A stretch of DNA of 50,855 nt from Pseudomonas inefficax (GTDB taxonomy: Bacteria > Pseudomonadota > Gammaproteobacteria > Pseudomonadales > Pseudomonadaceae), in NCBI RefSeq assembly GCF_900277125.1, contig NZ_OPYN01000101.1, positions 1,401 to 52,255 on the forward strand, in the 5' to 3' direction. The position numbers were made by a program, and so were the translations under genes. The notes under the pieces were generated by a model that worked only from the letters and a program-made list of their open reading frames with translations, was not told the DNA's origin and did not search any database. Below are positions 17,198 to 25,073 of this stretch, in pieces. Within the stretch, counting starts at the first letter, position 1, and every line of letters begins with the position of its first letter.

Positions 17198-17980
17198 ATG
17201 AACTTGGCACCCTTGGCCAGCTTGAATCGTCTGTATCACGACAGAAGGAAGTTCGCATTGAGCTGGGACAAGGTGGGGAAACTCCTCGTAGCCGTGCTGC
17301 TTGGCCTGGTGGTCCTGCTGGCCGCCTATGGGGTGCTCAGGGGCAACCCGCGCCTGGAGGCATCGCTGACCTATGCCTACCTCACCTATCCCAGCCAGTT
17401 CAGCGAGCGCATCAGCAAGGCCAGCGAACAGCTCAAGTACGAGCAGTTGCAGGGGCGTATCAACTCGATCAGCGAGGGCAGGCTGAGCCACGATCAGGTC
17501 GAGCGGTTGATCGAAACGGCCCAGGCACCGTATGCCCAACTGTTCGCCAAGCCCTTCGAGGCCGGGCTGGTCGACCACCGCACCGGTCTGCTCATCGAGC
17601 TGCGCAACAGCGGTGATGCGCAGGTGCGCCAGGTAAAAATCCGCCTGCCGGCGAAGGGCCTGGTGCAGGTGCGTGATGCAGCTGGCAATGACACCATCCT
17701 GGAAACCTCCACCATGCAAGCGGATATCCCGGTCATCGAGCCGGGTGGCGCATGCAAGGTATGGGTGTATTTCGATGCGGACTATTCGCAGATCCGCCAG
17801 GGCGGGGTCAGCATCAGTCACGCCGATGGCAATGCCGACATACAGGTGTACCGCGAGGTCATCGGTTTCCCGGCCTGGGTGGCCCGCTACAGCCGCGAGC
17901 TGATGGTACTGCTGGGTGTATTGGCGGCCAGTGTGCTGGGCCTGGGGTATGCCTGCCTGTCGCGTCGCAACCCACGCTGA
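17198..17980 (+). CDS. Hypothetical protein with N- and C-terminal membrane helices
   Basis: 260 residues. A helix at about 28-48 (LLVAVLLGLVVLLAAYGVL) and another near 233-254 (LMVLLGVLAASVLGLGYACL) bracket a region of roughly 180 residues likely to be periplasmic. The region starts helical and ends beta-rich, with a stretch resembling an immunoglobulin-like fold (VEPGGACKVWVYFD-like pattern). The ATG at 17198 is chosen by coding character and by not overlapping the preceding gene; its ribosome site is weak. Ends just before a family B REP. Family not recognised; a partner of the preceding small protein is the simplest guess. Confidence 0.65.
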   Translation: MNLAPLASLNRLYHDRRKFALSWDKVGKLLVAVLLGLVVLLAAYGVLRGNPRLEASLTYAYLTYPSQFSERISKASEQLKYEQLQGRINSISEGRLSHDQVERLIETAQAPYAQLFAKPFEAGLVDHRTGLLIELRNSGDAQVRQVKIRLPAKGLVQVRDAAGNDTILETSTMQADIPVIEPGGACKVWVYFDADYSQIRQGGVSISHADGNADIQVYREVIGFPAWVARYSRELMVLLGVLAASVLGLGYACLSRRNPR

Positions 17981-17990
17981 ACGCCTCACC

Positions 17991-18086
17991 TGTAGGAGCA
18001 GCCTTGTGCTGCGAAGAGGCTGGTACTGACTGAACATGTGTATCGCCTGTACCGGCCTCTTCGCAGCACAAGGCTGCACCTACAAG
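17991..18086. repeat. Family B REP doublet downstream of the RAYT gene
   Basis: Forward GTAGGAGCAGCCTTGTGCTG, a spacer with a variable centre, and an inverted copy with one change (CTGCACCTACA). Its right end supplies the TAG stop of the RAYT gene. Confidence 0.92.
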
Positions 18087-18559
18087 GAGTCGTGCAGGCT
18101 GCCAGTGAGCCATACTGCGTCCCAGTGTGGATAATCGCCAATCTCTGCTACCAGGCCAGCCCGCAGAGGGTTGGCAACGATGTACCGGGCTACCTTGCGC
18201 ACATCATCTTCCTGGCGCAGCGCTCGGTCATGAAACCCGCGTTGCCAGACTTGGCCTGGGCTCATGCGTGCCTTGCACAATGCCGTACCAGAGCGTGATT
18301 TGAACTGCCGCATCAGGCTGCTCAATGTGACAGCACGCAGCTCTACCAGCCAATGCAAGTGGTCAGGCATCAGCACCCAGGCAAGTGAGCGGCAAGCGCC
18401 AAGTTGCTCCGACTGCCTCAGCTCCCTGATAACCAGGCGAGCTGTATGAAGGTCCTCAAACAGCGGCTTGCGTGTGTGGGTGACAGTGGTCAGCAGGTAT
18501 AACCTGCCAGGCTCTGAAAAACGCCCCCGACGTAGCAGGTTGGCCTCAGCACGATCCAT
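18080..18559 (-). mobile_element. REP-associated tyrosine transposase (RAYT, TnpA_REP)
   Basis: A complete 159-residue Y1-HUH enzyme. The HUH metal site is H67-L-H69 in WVLMPDHLHWLVEL. The catalytic Tyr is Y126 in ARYIVANPLRAGLV, the family's diagnostic block, and WQRGFHDRAL and DYPHWDAVW also fit. RAYTs nick REP hairpins in single-stranded DNA and are thought to spread REPs without moving themselves. The gene is single-copy here and lies exactly between two family B REP doublets (17991-18086 and 18661-18756). The catalytic residues are present, so it is probably active. GAGG precedes the ATG. Confidence 0.93.
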
Positions 18560-18660
18560 GTGGTGTTCCTCGCATCCGTTCCGAGTGGGATACCTACAAT
18601 AGAGCTTCCAGACGCTACCGATGTTGTCAGATCGTTACCTCGATTTTCAGCCGGACGCCT

Positions 18661-18756
18661 TTGTAGGAGCAGCCTTGTGCTGCGAAGAGGCCGGTACGAG
18701 CGATACATCTGTTTCGTCAGCACCGGCCTCTTCGCAGCACAAGGCTGCTCCTACAG
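18661..18756. repeat. Family B REP doublet upstream of the RAYT gene
   Basis: Forward and inverted family B REPs, with GAGGCCGGT/ACCGGCCTC extensions forming a longer hairpin. The 18560-18866 stretch otherwise holds only the leaders of the RAYT gene and of the LysR gene at 18867. Confidence 0.92.
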
Positions 18757-18866
18757 GCAACGCGGATATGTTTCTGGAGCAAAGGTCATTTGCCGCGAAC
18801 TCAACAATCACCCGTTGACTACCCTCTATAGTGCTCGGCATTACAAGACCATGCCGAGCCTGCCCG

Positions 18867-19787
18867 ATGATTCCTTCCCTGGACTCCATTTTTTCCCGCC
18901 TGCGCCTGCGTCAGTTACGCCTGCTCATCGAACTGGACCGCTGCGGCTCACTGCACAAGGCGGCGGAGGCCATGGCGATTTCCCAGCCCGGGGCCACCAA
19001 GGCCTTGCGCGAGGTGGAGGAGGTGTTGGGTGTGCCGTTGTTCCAGCGCCTGCCCAGCGGCCTGGTGGCCAATGATGCAGGTCGTTGCGTGGTGCGATAT
19101 GCGCGGTTGATCCACAGCGACCTGGGGCATTTGCGGGAAGAGGTGCTTGGCATCGTCCAGGGCCAGGGAGGACGGCTGGCGGTAGGCAGCATCATGGGTG
19201 CCATGCCGACCCTGGTCGGCGCCCTCGGGCGTTTGCGCAGCAAGCAGCCGCAACTGGCGGTGGAGATTGCCGAGAACACCAGTGCCAACCTGCTGGCCCA
19301 GCTCGATGAAGGGCGCCTGGACCTGGCCATCTGCCGGCCAGGGCTGGGCCGTAACGCGGCGGACTATGCCTTTGTCGAACTGGCCCACGAGCCGTTGGCG
19401 GTGGTCGCGCACCCGCAGCACCCGCTGGCCGGGGCGGCGGCGTTGGAAGTTGGCGACCTGAGCCAGTACCGCTGGGTTGTCTACCCGGCCAACATGCCCA
19501 TGCGCCAGGCGCTGGAGCGTGAGTTGAGCGAGGCGGGGGTGGAGGTGCCACGCTATCCGCTGGAAACCTTCTCTACCTTTGCCACCTTCATGTTGCTGGA
19601 AGATGACCCGACACTGGTGGCGGTGATCCCCAGCGCGGTGGCGGCCTTTGCCGAGCAGCGCGGGTTGCTGGTGTCGCTGGCAGTGCAGTTGCGGGCGCTG
19701 AGCGAGCCGTTCGGGATCGTGCACCGGGTGGCAGCGCCGCTGTCACCGGCGGCGCGGTTGCTGATGGAGGAGCTTACGGCCGGTTGA
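18867..19787 (+). CDS. LysR-type transcriptional regulator of the 20-24 kb catabolic cluster
   Basis: 306 residues from MIPSLDSIFSRL. The HTH is at about 8-65 (GSLHKAAEAMAISQPGATKALREVEEVLG), a form resembling the GbpR/PcaQ-like branch that controls aromatic and sugar catabolism, followed by the two-lobed effector domain. Upstream in-frame residues to 18831 lack support. It lies next to, and converges with, the MFS gene at 20022. The adjacent MFS and alcohol dehydrogenase operons diverge from a large inverted repeat, a plausible target. Confidence 0.9.
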   Translation: MIPSLDSIFSRLRLRQLRLLIELDRCGSLHKAAEAMAISQPGATKALREVEEVLGVPLFQRLPSGLVANDAGRCVVRYARLIHSDLGHLREEVLGIVQGQGGRLAVGSIMGAMPTLVGALGRLRSKQPQLAVEIAENTSANLLAQLDEGRLDLAICRPGLGRNAADYAFVELAHEPLAVVAHPQHPLAGAAALEVGDLSQYRWVVYPANMPMRQALERELSEAGVEVPRYPLETFSTFATFMLLEDDPTLVAVIPSAVAAFAEQRGLLVSLAVQLRALSEPFGIVHRVAAPLSPAARLLMEELTAG

Positions 19788-19801
19788 GCCCTGTTGCGGC
19801 C

Positions 19802-20003
19802 CCTGTGGGGGCGAGTTCACCCGCGAAGAATACGACGCGGTGGATGGCACCGGCTGCGCCGGTGTTCGCGGCTAAAGCCGCTCCCACAGGTACAGCGTGA
19901 GCCCGAAGCCTGCGCTGTACCTGTGGGAGCGGGTTCACCCGCGAAGCAGGCGACGCGGTGGATGGCACCGGCTACGCCGGTGTTCGCGGCCAAAGCCCCC
20001 AGG
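19802..20003. repeat. Family C REP tandem pair
   Basis: Two units, each a forward GGAGCGGGTTCACCCGCGAA-type REP (the first with a G variant), a CACCGGCTGCGCCGGTG hairpin and an inverted copy (GCTAAAGCCGCTCCCAC). The second inverted copy is truncated at CAAAGCCCCCAGG. It fills the convergent gap between the LysR and MFS genes. Confidence 0.88.
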
Positions 20004-20021
20004 AACCTCGCAATCTCGATC

Positions 20022-21326
20022 TCAGAACTGCCGCTCGCGGTAATCGATCAAGCTGGAAAACACAGCAATCAACACCGCCGCCACCACGAAGAAAATCAGC
20101 GCGAAGAAGTAATCCCCGGTGAACTGCACGATCAGCCCGATCACGATCGGCACCAGCACTCCGGCCATGTTGCCGCAGAAGTTCATGGTGCCACCCAGCA
20201 CGCCGGTGCGCGACGGCCCACCAATGATCGCCGGCAGGCACCAGTACATCCCGCACCAGCGGATAAAGAACATTGCCACGCACAGCAGGCTGATCACCGC
20301 GACGGTTTCGCCCACATAGGCTGCCGCCAGGATGCACAGCGCCGCCACCAGCGCCGAACCGCTGAACATGGTGCGCATCACCAGGTTCGGCGAGGCACCG
20401 CTGGCCCGCCAGCGGTCACCGATCCAGCCGCCGATCAACTCGCCGACAAACCCGCACATGAAGATCAGGAAGGTCGCCCCGCCCATGGCCGAGATGTTCA
20501 GGCCATGGGCCTTGTGCAGGTAGCTCGGCATCCAGGTCAGCAGGCCGTAGAACACCGCCAGGATGCAGCTGTAGCCGGCGAACATGGCAAAGATCGAACG
20601 GTCCTTGAGCAGCTCGCGCAGCGGCAGGCTGGCCTTGGCTGCCGCGGCATGGGCGCTGGCGTTGCCTTCGGTGATGTGGCGCAGTTCGGCCTCGTTCACC
20701 CCGGGGTGCTCGCTGGGGTGGTTGCGGATGTACTTCCACGCCAGGATGCCGGCCAGCACGGTGCCGACCCCGGCCACCACGAAGGCCAACCGCCACGAGC
20801 CCAGCCAGGCAATCAACCCGGAAATCAGGATCGCCCCCAGGGCGCTGCCCAGCGGCGCACCGCCATCCACCAGCACCGCGCCACGGCCACGTTCGTTGGG
20901 CGTCAGCCAGGCACCATTGAGCTTGGCCCCGGCGGGCATGATCGGCGATTCGGCCACGCCCAGGCCGATGCGCGTCAGCAGCAGAACCAGCCAGTTGTGC
21001 GAGGCCGCACCCAGCGCCTGGAACAGGCCCCAGGCCACGGTTGCCGCGCCAATGATGCCGCGGGTGTGGAAGCGGTCCAGCAGCATGCCGCCAGGGATCT
21101 GCATCAAGGCATACGACCAGAAGAACGCACTGAGCATCAGCCCTTCCATGGCCGGCGTCAGGTTGAACTCGGGGGCAATCAGCGGCAGCGCCACCGACAG
21201 CGAGGCGCGGTCGATGTAGTTGATTGCGGTCAGCAGCAACAGGATCAGAAAGATGCGCCAGCGCACCGTGGTCATCGGGGCCGCAGCGGGCAGCGCCAGG
21301 TCGGCCGGGGAGGGGATGGTCTTCAT
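20022..21326 (-). CDS. MFS transporter, anion:cation symporter (ACS) family
   Basis: A 434-residue, 12-helix inner-membrane carrier. INYIDRASLSVALPLIAPEF in helix 1, WSYALMQIPGGMLLDRF in helix 2 with motif A, and RIGLGVAESPIMPAGAKLN in helix 4 are hallmarks of the ACS family (glucarate/galactonate/phthalate-type symporters). It should import an organic acid. Divergent from the iron alcohol dehydrogenase gene, sharing a 266-bp control region with a 28-bp perfect inverted repeat, so the two operons are probably coregulated. Confidence 0.92.
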   Translation of the reverse strand: MKTIPSPADLALPAAAPMTTVRWRIFLILLLLTAINYIDRASLSVALPLIAPEFNLTPAMEGLMLSAFFWSYALMQIPGGMLLDRFHTRGIIGAATVAWGLFQALGAASHNWLVLLLTRIGLGVAESPIMPAGAKLNGAWLTPNERGRGAVLVDGGAPLGSALGAILISGLIAWLGSWRLAFVVAGVGTVLAGILAWKYIRNHPSEHPGVNEAELRHITEGNASAHAAAAKASLPLRELLKDRSIFAMFAGYSCILAVFYGLLTWMPSYLHKAHGLNISAMGGATFLIFMCGFVGELIGGWIGDRWRASGASPNLVMRTMFSGSALVAALCILAAAYVGETVAVISLLCVAMFFIRWCGMYWCLPAIIGGPSRTGVLGGTMNFCGNMAGVLVPIVIGLIVQFTGDYFFALIFFVVAAVLIAVFSSLIDYRERQF

Positions 21327-21406
21327 CGCAGGAGCTCGTTGTTGTGATTATCGGGAGGCGTAGCAACTACGCAGGCCGATTGTTGGAGCGCTGCCAGCAG
21401 TGCGGG

Positions 21407-21496
21407 TAATGAAAAGAGCTGATCCGCCAATAACGCCAGCTTATTACCCAGGCAGGGGATAAGCAGCGGTTATTGGCGGATCAGCTCTTTTCATTA
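21407..21496. promoter_or_regulatory. Perfect 28-bp inverted repeat in the divergent promoter region
   Basis: Arms at 21407-21434 and 21469-21496 are exact reverse complements over 28 bp; each contains GATCCGCCAATAAC and AAAAGAGCT (or the complement). The 34-bp centre holds a smaller repeat, GCTTAT (21439-21444) with ATAAGC (21459-21464). It lies 81 bp from the MFS start and 97 bp from the alcohol dehydrogenase start. Because it is symmetric, both operons see the same sequence, which suits a shared operator/promoter. It is unrelated to the REP families. Confidence 0.85.
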
Positions 21497-21592
21497 TCTG
21501 CGGCCCTGGCCCGCGCTCTAGATTGCCCCGGCACGGCCCGCCAGCGTCACGGTGGGCACAACAAGAACAACGCAGTTGCCTGAGGACCCCTC

Positions 21593-22756
21593 ATGAGCCA
21601 ATTCCAGTTCCATTTCCCCACCATTGCCAAATGTGGCGCGGGCCTGGCCGACCAGGCCGGTGCGCTGCTCAAGCCGTATGTGGACGGCACCCTGCTTGTG
21701 GTCACCGACCAGGGCCTGATCGACGCAGGCATCCTGGCCGGTTTCTTCGCCTCGCTGGAGCAGGCGGGCATCGACTACCAGCTGTTCAGCGCCGTTGAAG
21801 CCAACCCCAGCACCGACGTGCTCGATGCTGCCGTGGCGCTACTGAAGGAGCGCAACTGCACCGCCGTGATCGGCGTGGGCGGCGGCAGCAGCATCGACAC
21901 CGCCAAGGGCGTGGCGGCGATGGCCACCAACCCTGGCAACATCCTCGACTACGAGGGCTACGACAAACTGACCCTGCCACCGCTGCCGATCTTCGCCATC
22001 CCGACCACCTCGGGTACTGGCAGCGAATGCACGGCGTCGACCGTGTTCACCAACAAGCGCACGCTGTTCAAGACGGTGATCGTCAGCCCGCGGCTGTTCC
22101 CGCGCCTGGCCATCCTCGACCCGGCACTGACGCTGAAGCTACCTGCGGCCATCACCGCCGCCACCGGCATGGATGCCCTGACCCACGCCATCGAGTCGTA
22201 TGTGTCGCGCCAGGCCAACCCGATCAGCCAGGCCATGGCCCTGCAAGCCATTCGCATGATTGCCGGCAGCCTGGAAAAAACCTACTTCGTCGGCACCGAT
22301 ATGGCGGCCCGCGAGCAGATGCTGCTGGGCTCGTTCCTGGCCGGGGTGGCGTTCTCGCAATCCAAGCTGGGCAACGTGCATGCCATTTCCCACACTTTCG
22401 GCGGGGTGTTCAACATCCCCCATGGCATCGCCAACGCTGCCCTGCTGCCTTACGTGATCAAGTTCAACCTGCCGGCCTGCCCGGAGCGCTTCCGCGACAT
22501 TGCCATTGCCCTTGGCGCCGATGTGACCGGGCTCGGCGTGGCGCAGGCTGCGGCGCGCACGGTAGATGCGGTGGTGGCCCTGAACCAGGCCATCGGCATC
22601 CCCGCCACCATTCGTGAACTGGGCGTGGACCTGGAATTCCTGCCGCAGATGGTCAGCGACTCGATGCGCAGCGGCAATGTGCTGGTCAACCCACGCCTGA
22701 CCACCGCGCGTGATGTCGAGCGCCTGATCACCGACGCCTACCACGGCAACCTCTGA
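21593..22756 (+). CDS. Iron-containing (type III) alcohol dehydrogenase
   Basis: A 387-residue NAD(P)-linked dehydrogenase. The nucleotide-binding GGGSSID is at 96-102 and PTTSGTGSE at 137-145. Metal ligands D194 and H198 (TGMDALTHAIES), H263 (NVHAISHTFGG) and H277 (NIPHG) are all present. It should interconvert an alcohol and an aldehyde or ketone. First gene of a three-gene operon (21593-23901), with 20 and 33 bp to the following genes. The context suggests oxidation or reduction of a hydroxylated intermediate of an imported organic acid. Confidence 0.93.
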   Translation: MSQFQFHFPTIAKCGAGLADQAGALLKPYVDGTLLVVTDQGLIDAGILAGFFASLEQAGIDYQLFSAVEANPSTDVLDAAVALLKERNCTAVIGVGGGSSIDTAKGVAAMATNPGNILDYEGYDKLTLPPLPIFAIPTTSGTGSECTASTVFTNKRTLFKTVIVSPRLFPRLAILDPALTLKLPAAITAATGMDALTHAIESYVSRQANPISQAMALQAIRMIAGSLEKTYFVGTDMAAREQMLLGSFLAGVAFSQSKLGNVHAISHTFGGVFNIPHGIANAALLPYVIKFNLPACPERFRDIAIALGADVTGLGVAQAAARTVDAVVALNQAIGIPATIRELGVDLEFLPQMVSDSMRSGNVLVNPRLTTARDVERLITDAYHGNL

Positions 22757-22776
22757 ACCTTAACGGAGCCACGACC

Positions 22777-23091
22777 ATGTTCTATGAAATGCGTACCTAC
22801 ACCCTGCACATCGGCAAGATGAAGCAATACCTGGAGCACTTCGAAAAGGAAGGCTTGCCGGTGATCTCGCGCTACGCCAAGCTGGTGGGCTGGTGGTACA
22901 CCGAGATTGGCGAACTGAACCAGGTGGTGCACATCTGGGCCTACGAGAGCCTTGACGACCGCATCGAGCGCCGCGCTGCCCTGTACCGTGATGCGGACTG
23001 GCTGGAGCGCTTCATCCCCGTAGCCTTCCCGATGCTGGTGCGGATGGAATCGAAGCTGTTGATGCCTGCCGCGTTTTCGCCGATCCAGTGA
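22777..23091 (+). CDS. NIPSNAP family protein
   Basis: A 104-residue ferredoxin-like-fold protein opening MFYEMRTYTL, with WWYTEIGELNQVVHIWAYESLDDR and a C-terminal segment that together match the NIPSNAP family. Bacterial NIPSNAPs often appear as a small partner in catabolic operons; no catalytic residue set is established. It lies between the alcohol dehydrogenase and SDR genes in one operon. The gene is complete. Confidence 0.9.
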   Translation: MFYEMRTYTLHIGKMKQYLEHFEKEGLPVISRYAKLVGWWYTEIGELNQVVHIWAYESLDDRIERRAALYRDADWLERFIPVAFPMLVRMESKLLMPAAFSPIQ

Positions 23092-23124
23092 CCCTGTAAC
23101 TGCATTGCATCAAGGAGCAACCCA

Positions 23125-23901
23125 ATGGATCTAGGTATCACCGGCCGCTGGGCCATCGTCTGCGCGGCCAGCCAGGGCCTGGGCAAAGGCTGCGCCGAGG
23201 CGCTGGGCAAAGAGGGCGTCAACCTGGTCATCAACGCCCGCACCCAGGCCACCCTGGAGCAGACCGCCGCCGAGTTGCGCGCGGCCTGCCCGGGCATCGA
23301 GGTGCGCACCGTGGCCGGTGATGTCGCTGACGCCGAAGTGCGCCAGGCGCTGCTGGCAGCCTGCCCGCAGGTGGATATCCTGGTCAACAATGCCGGCGGC
23401 CCGCCGCCGGGCGACTTCCGCGACTGGGGCCGCGAAGACTGGCTGAAGGCACTGGACGCCAACATGCTTACCCCCATCGAGCTGATCAAGGCGGTGGTCG
23501 ATGGCATGGCCAAGCGCGGGTTCGGCCGGGTGGTGAACATCACCTCCGGCGCGGTAAAGGCGCCGATCGATATTCTTGGCTTGTCCAATGGTGCACGCAG
23601 TGGCCTGACCGGCTTCATCGCCGGCCTGGCCCGTCAGCAGCGCTTGGCGGGCAGCAACGTGACGCTGAACAACCTGCTGCCTGGGGCATTCGACACGGCG
23701 CGTTTGCAGAAGACCTTGAAGGCGGCAGGTGGCGATGTTGAAGCCACCGCCCAGGCGCGGCGCAAGGCCATCCCGGCGGCGCGCTTTGGCAGTGCCGATG
23801 AGTTCGGTGCTTACTGCGCGTTTTTGTGCAGTGCGCATGCCGGGTACATCACCGGGCAGAACCTGCTTATCGATGGCGGGGCGTTCCCCGGCACCTTCTA
23901 A
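23125..23901 (+). CDS. Atypical SDR-family oxidoreductase lacking the YxxxK motif
   Basis: A 258-residue Rossmann protein. The cofactor motif is AASQGLGKG (14-22), not the canonical TGxxxGIG; the structural NNAG is intact at 88-91. The catalytic Ser is S141 (NITSGAV), but the Tyr position 13 residues later is S154 and the Lys position is R158 (LSNGARSGL). This matches a known subgroup of SDR-like proteins often misnamed 3-oxoacyl-ACP reductase. It may bind NAD(P) without classical catalysis or use another mechanism. Last gene of the alcohol dehydrogenase/NIPSNAP operon, followed by a family B REP doublet. Confidence 0.88.
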   Translation: MDLGITGRWAIVCAASQGLGKGCAEALGKEGVNLVINARTQATLEQTAAELRAACPGIEVRTVAGDVADAEVRQALLAACPQVDILVNNAGGPPPGDFRDWGREDWLKALDANMLTPIELIKAVVDGMAKRGFGRVVNITSGAVKAPIDILGLSNGARSGLTGFIAGLARQQRLAGSNVTLNNLLPGAFDTARLQKTLKAAGGDVEATAQARRKAIPAARFGSADEFGAYCAFLCSAHAGYITGQNLLIDGGAFPGTF

Positions 23902-23919
23902 CGGCTCGAACGCTAACCC

Positions 23920-24015
23920 TTGTAGGAGCAGCCTTGTGCTGCGAAGAGGCCGGTATGTCTAACAGATTTCTGTAAGTCATGCCGGCCTCTTCGCAGCACA
24001 AGGCTGCTCCTACAG
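23920..24015. repeat. Family B REP doublet
   Basis: Forward and inverted family B REPs with extended GAGGCCGG/CCGGCCTC arms, between the convergent SDR (ends 23901) and cyclase (ends 24040) genes. Confidence 0.92.
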
Positions 24016-24039
24016 GTCAGTGCTCAATGGCTTGGATAG

Positions 24040-24975
24040 TCAGTAGATCGCCACCGGGTTGATGTTCACCTGGGTCGAGCTCTTGTACAGCGGCTGGCCC
24101 AGCACGAACAGGAACTCGAACGCCTTGTCCTTCACCAGCGCGCGGGTGTCGATCAGCTCCAGGTTGTAGATGCCGCGCTTGGCCAGCATGAACTGATTGA
24201 CCGGGAATTCTTCACCGGTCGGGTTCGGGTACACCTCCGACGCCCAGGTATCGCCACCAAAGGCGACAATGCCCTGGTCCGCCAGCCACTCGGCCGCCGG
24301 CAGGTCGATGCCCGGTTCGGTGGCGAGGAATTGCTGGTTGTCCTTGCCGATCAGTTCCAGCCAACCGGTGTTGAACAGCACCACGTCACCCTTGCGCAGG
24401 GTAATGCCTTCTTTCTTCAGCACAGCCTTGATGTCGTCGACGGTGAACGAGGTGCCACCGGGTACGATGGTCTTGCCGTAATGAGCGGTCATGTCCAGCA
24501 CCACGCCGCGGGTGACCATGGGCGGTACCTTTTCCACGCCCAGCTTGGTCACGCCTTCGACGGTGACGAAGTCGGCGGCCTTGTTGCCGTTGTAGTAGAC
24601 GTTGTCGATACCGATGTGGCCGATGCCGTTGAGCTGGGTGCCGACGCCGGTCCAGCCGTTGACCAGTTCATCGTTGAAGCTGAACTTGTTACGGCCCAGC
24701 GTCTGGCCGGCCTGCTCGCCAGGCTGGATGTTGTACAGGTGGAAGCTGCGGTGGCGGAAGGCTGGCAGGTCTTTGCTCACCGGTACGGCCAGCGGGTAGG
24801 TCTTGCCGGTCTTGACCAGGCCGACCGCCTGCTTGACCACTTCGGGGGTGAGCAGGTTGGCGGCGCCGATTTCATCCTGCTTGCCGTAGGGCGAGGTCTG
24901 CCAGTCGGCGGCCAGAGTGGCCTGGGCAGTGGTCGCCAGGGCGACGGCGAGCAACAGGGGCTTGAAGCGTTTCAT
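24040..24975 (-). CDS. Periplasmic cyclase-family (PF04199-type) hydrolase with altered metal motif
   Basis: 311 residues with a clear signal peptide (MKRFKPLLLAVALATTAQA, cleavage near ATLAA/DW), so exported. The body resembles the cyclase/kynurenine-formamidase family. Where that family has HxGTHxDxPxH, this protein has GTQLNGIGHIG at 112-122, so the first metal-binding His and Asp are Gln and Asn. Related GTQxDxLxH variants occur in other proteobacterial members. ATG at 24975 follows AGGAG; the frame to 25080 is leader. It probably hydrolyses an amide, lactone or cyclic ester in the periplasm. Its place in the cluster suggests it processes the substrate before uptake. Confidence 0.85.
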   Translation of the reverse strand: MKRFKPLLLAVALATTAQATLAADWQTSPYGKQDEIGAANLLTPEVVKQAVGLVKTGKTYPLAVPVSKDLPAFRHRSFHLYNIQPGEQAGQTLGRNKFSFNDELVNGWTGVGTQLNGIGHIGIDNVYYNGNKAADFVTVEGVTKLGVEKVPPMVTRGVVLDMTAHYGKTIVPGGTSFTVDDIKAVLKKEGITLRKGDVVLFNTGWLELIGKDNQQFLATEPGIDLPAAEWLADQGIVAFGGDTWASEVYPNPTGEEFPVNQFMLAKRGIYNLELIDTRALVKDKAFEFLFVLGQPLYKSSTQVNINPVAIY

Positions 24976-25073
24976 CGGGTACTCCTGATAGTGAGGCGTT
25001 GTCAGGAGCAGATTCTGCGCAAGGCCACCTATGGGAAAAAGCGGCCCGGGGGACAATGACTTTTGCTTGCCGG

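Noticed and set aside
19794..21347. 517-residue plus-strand ORF opposite the ACS-family carrier
   Set aside because: Begins in REP sequence and is a Gln/His/Arg-rich shadow; the minus-strand carrier is clear.
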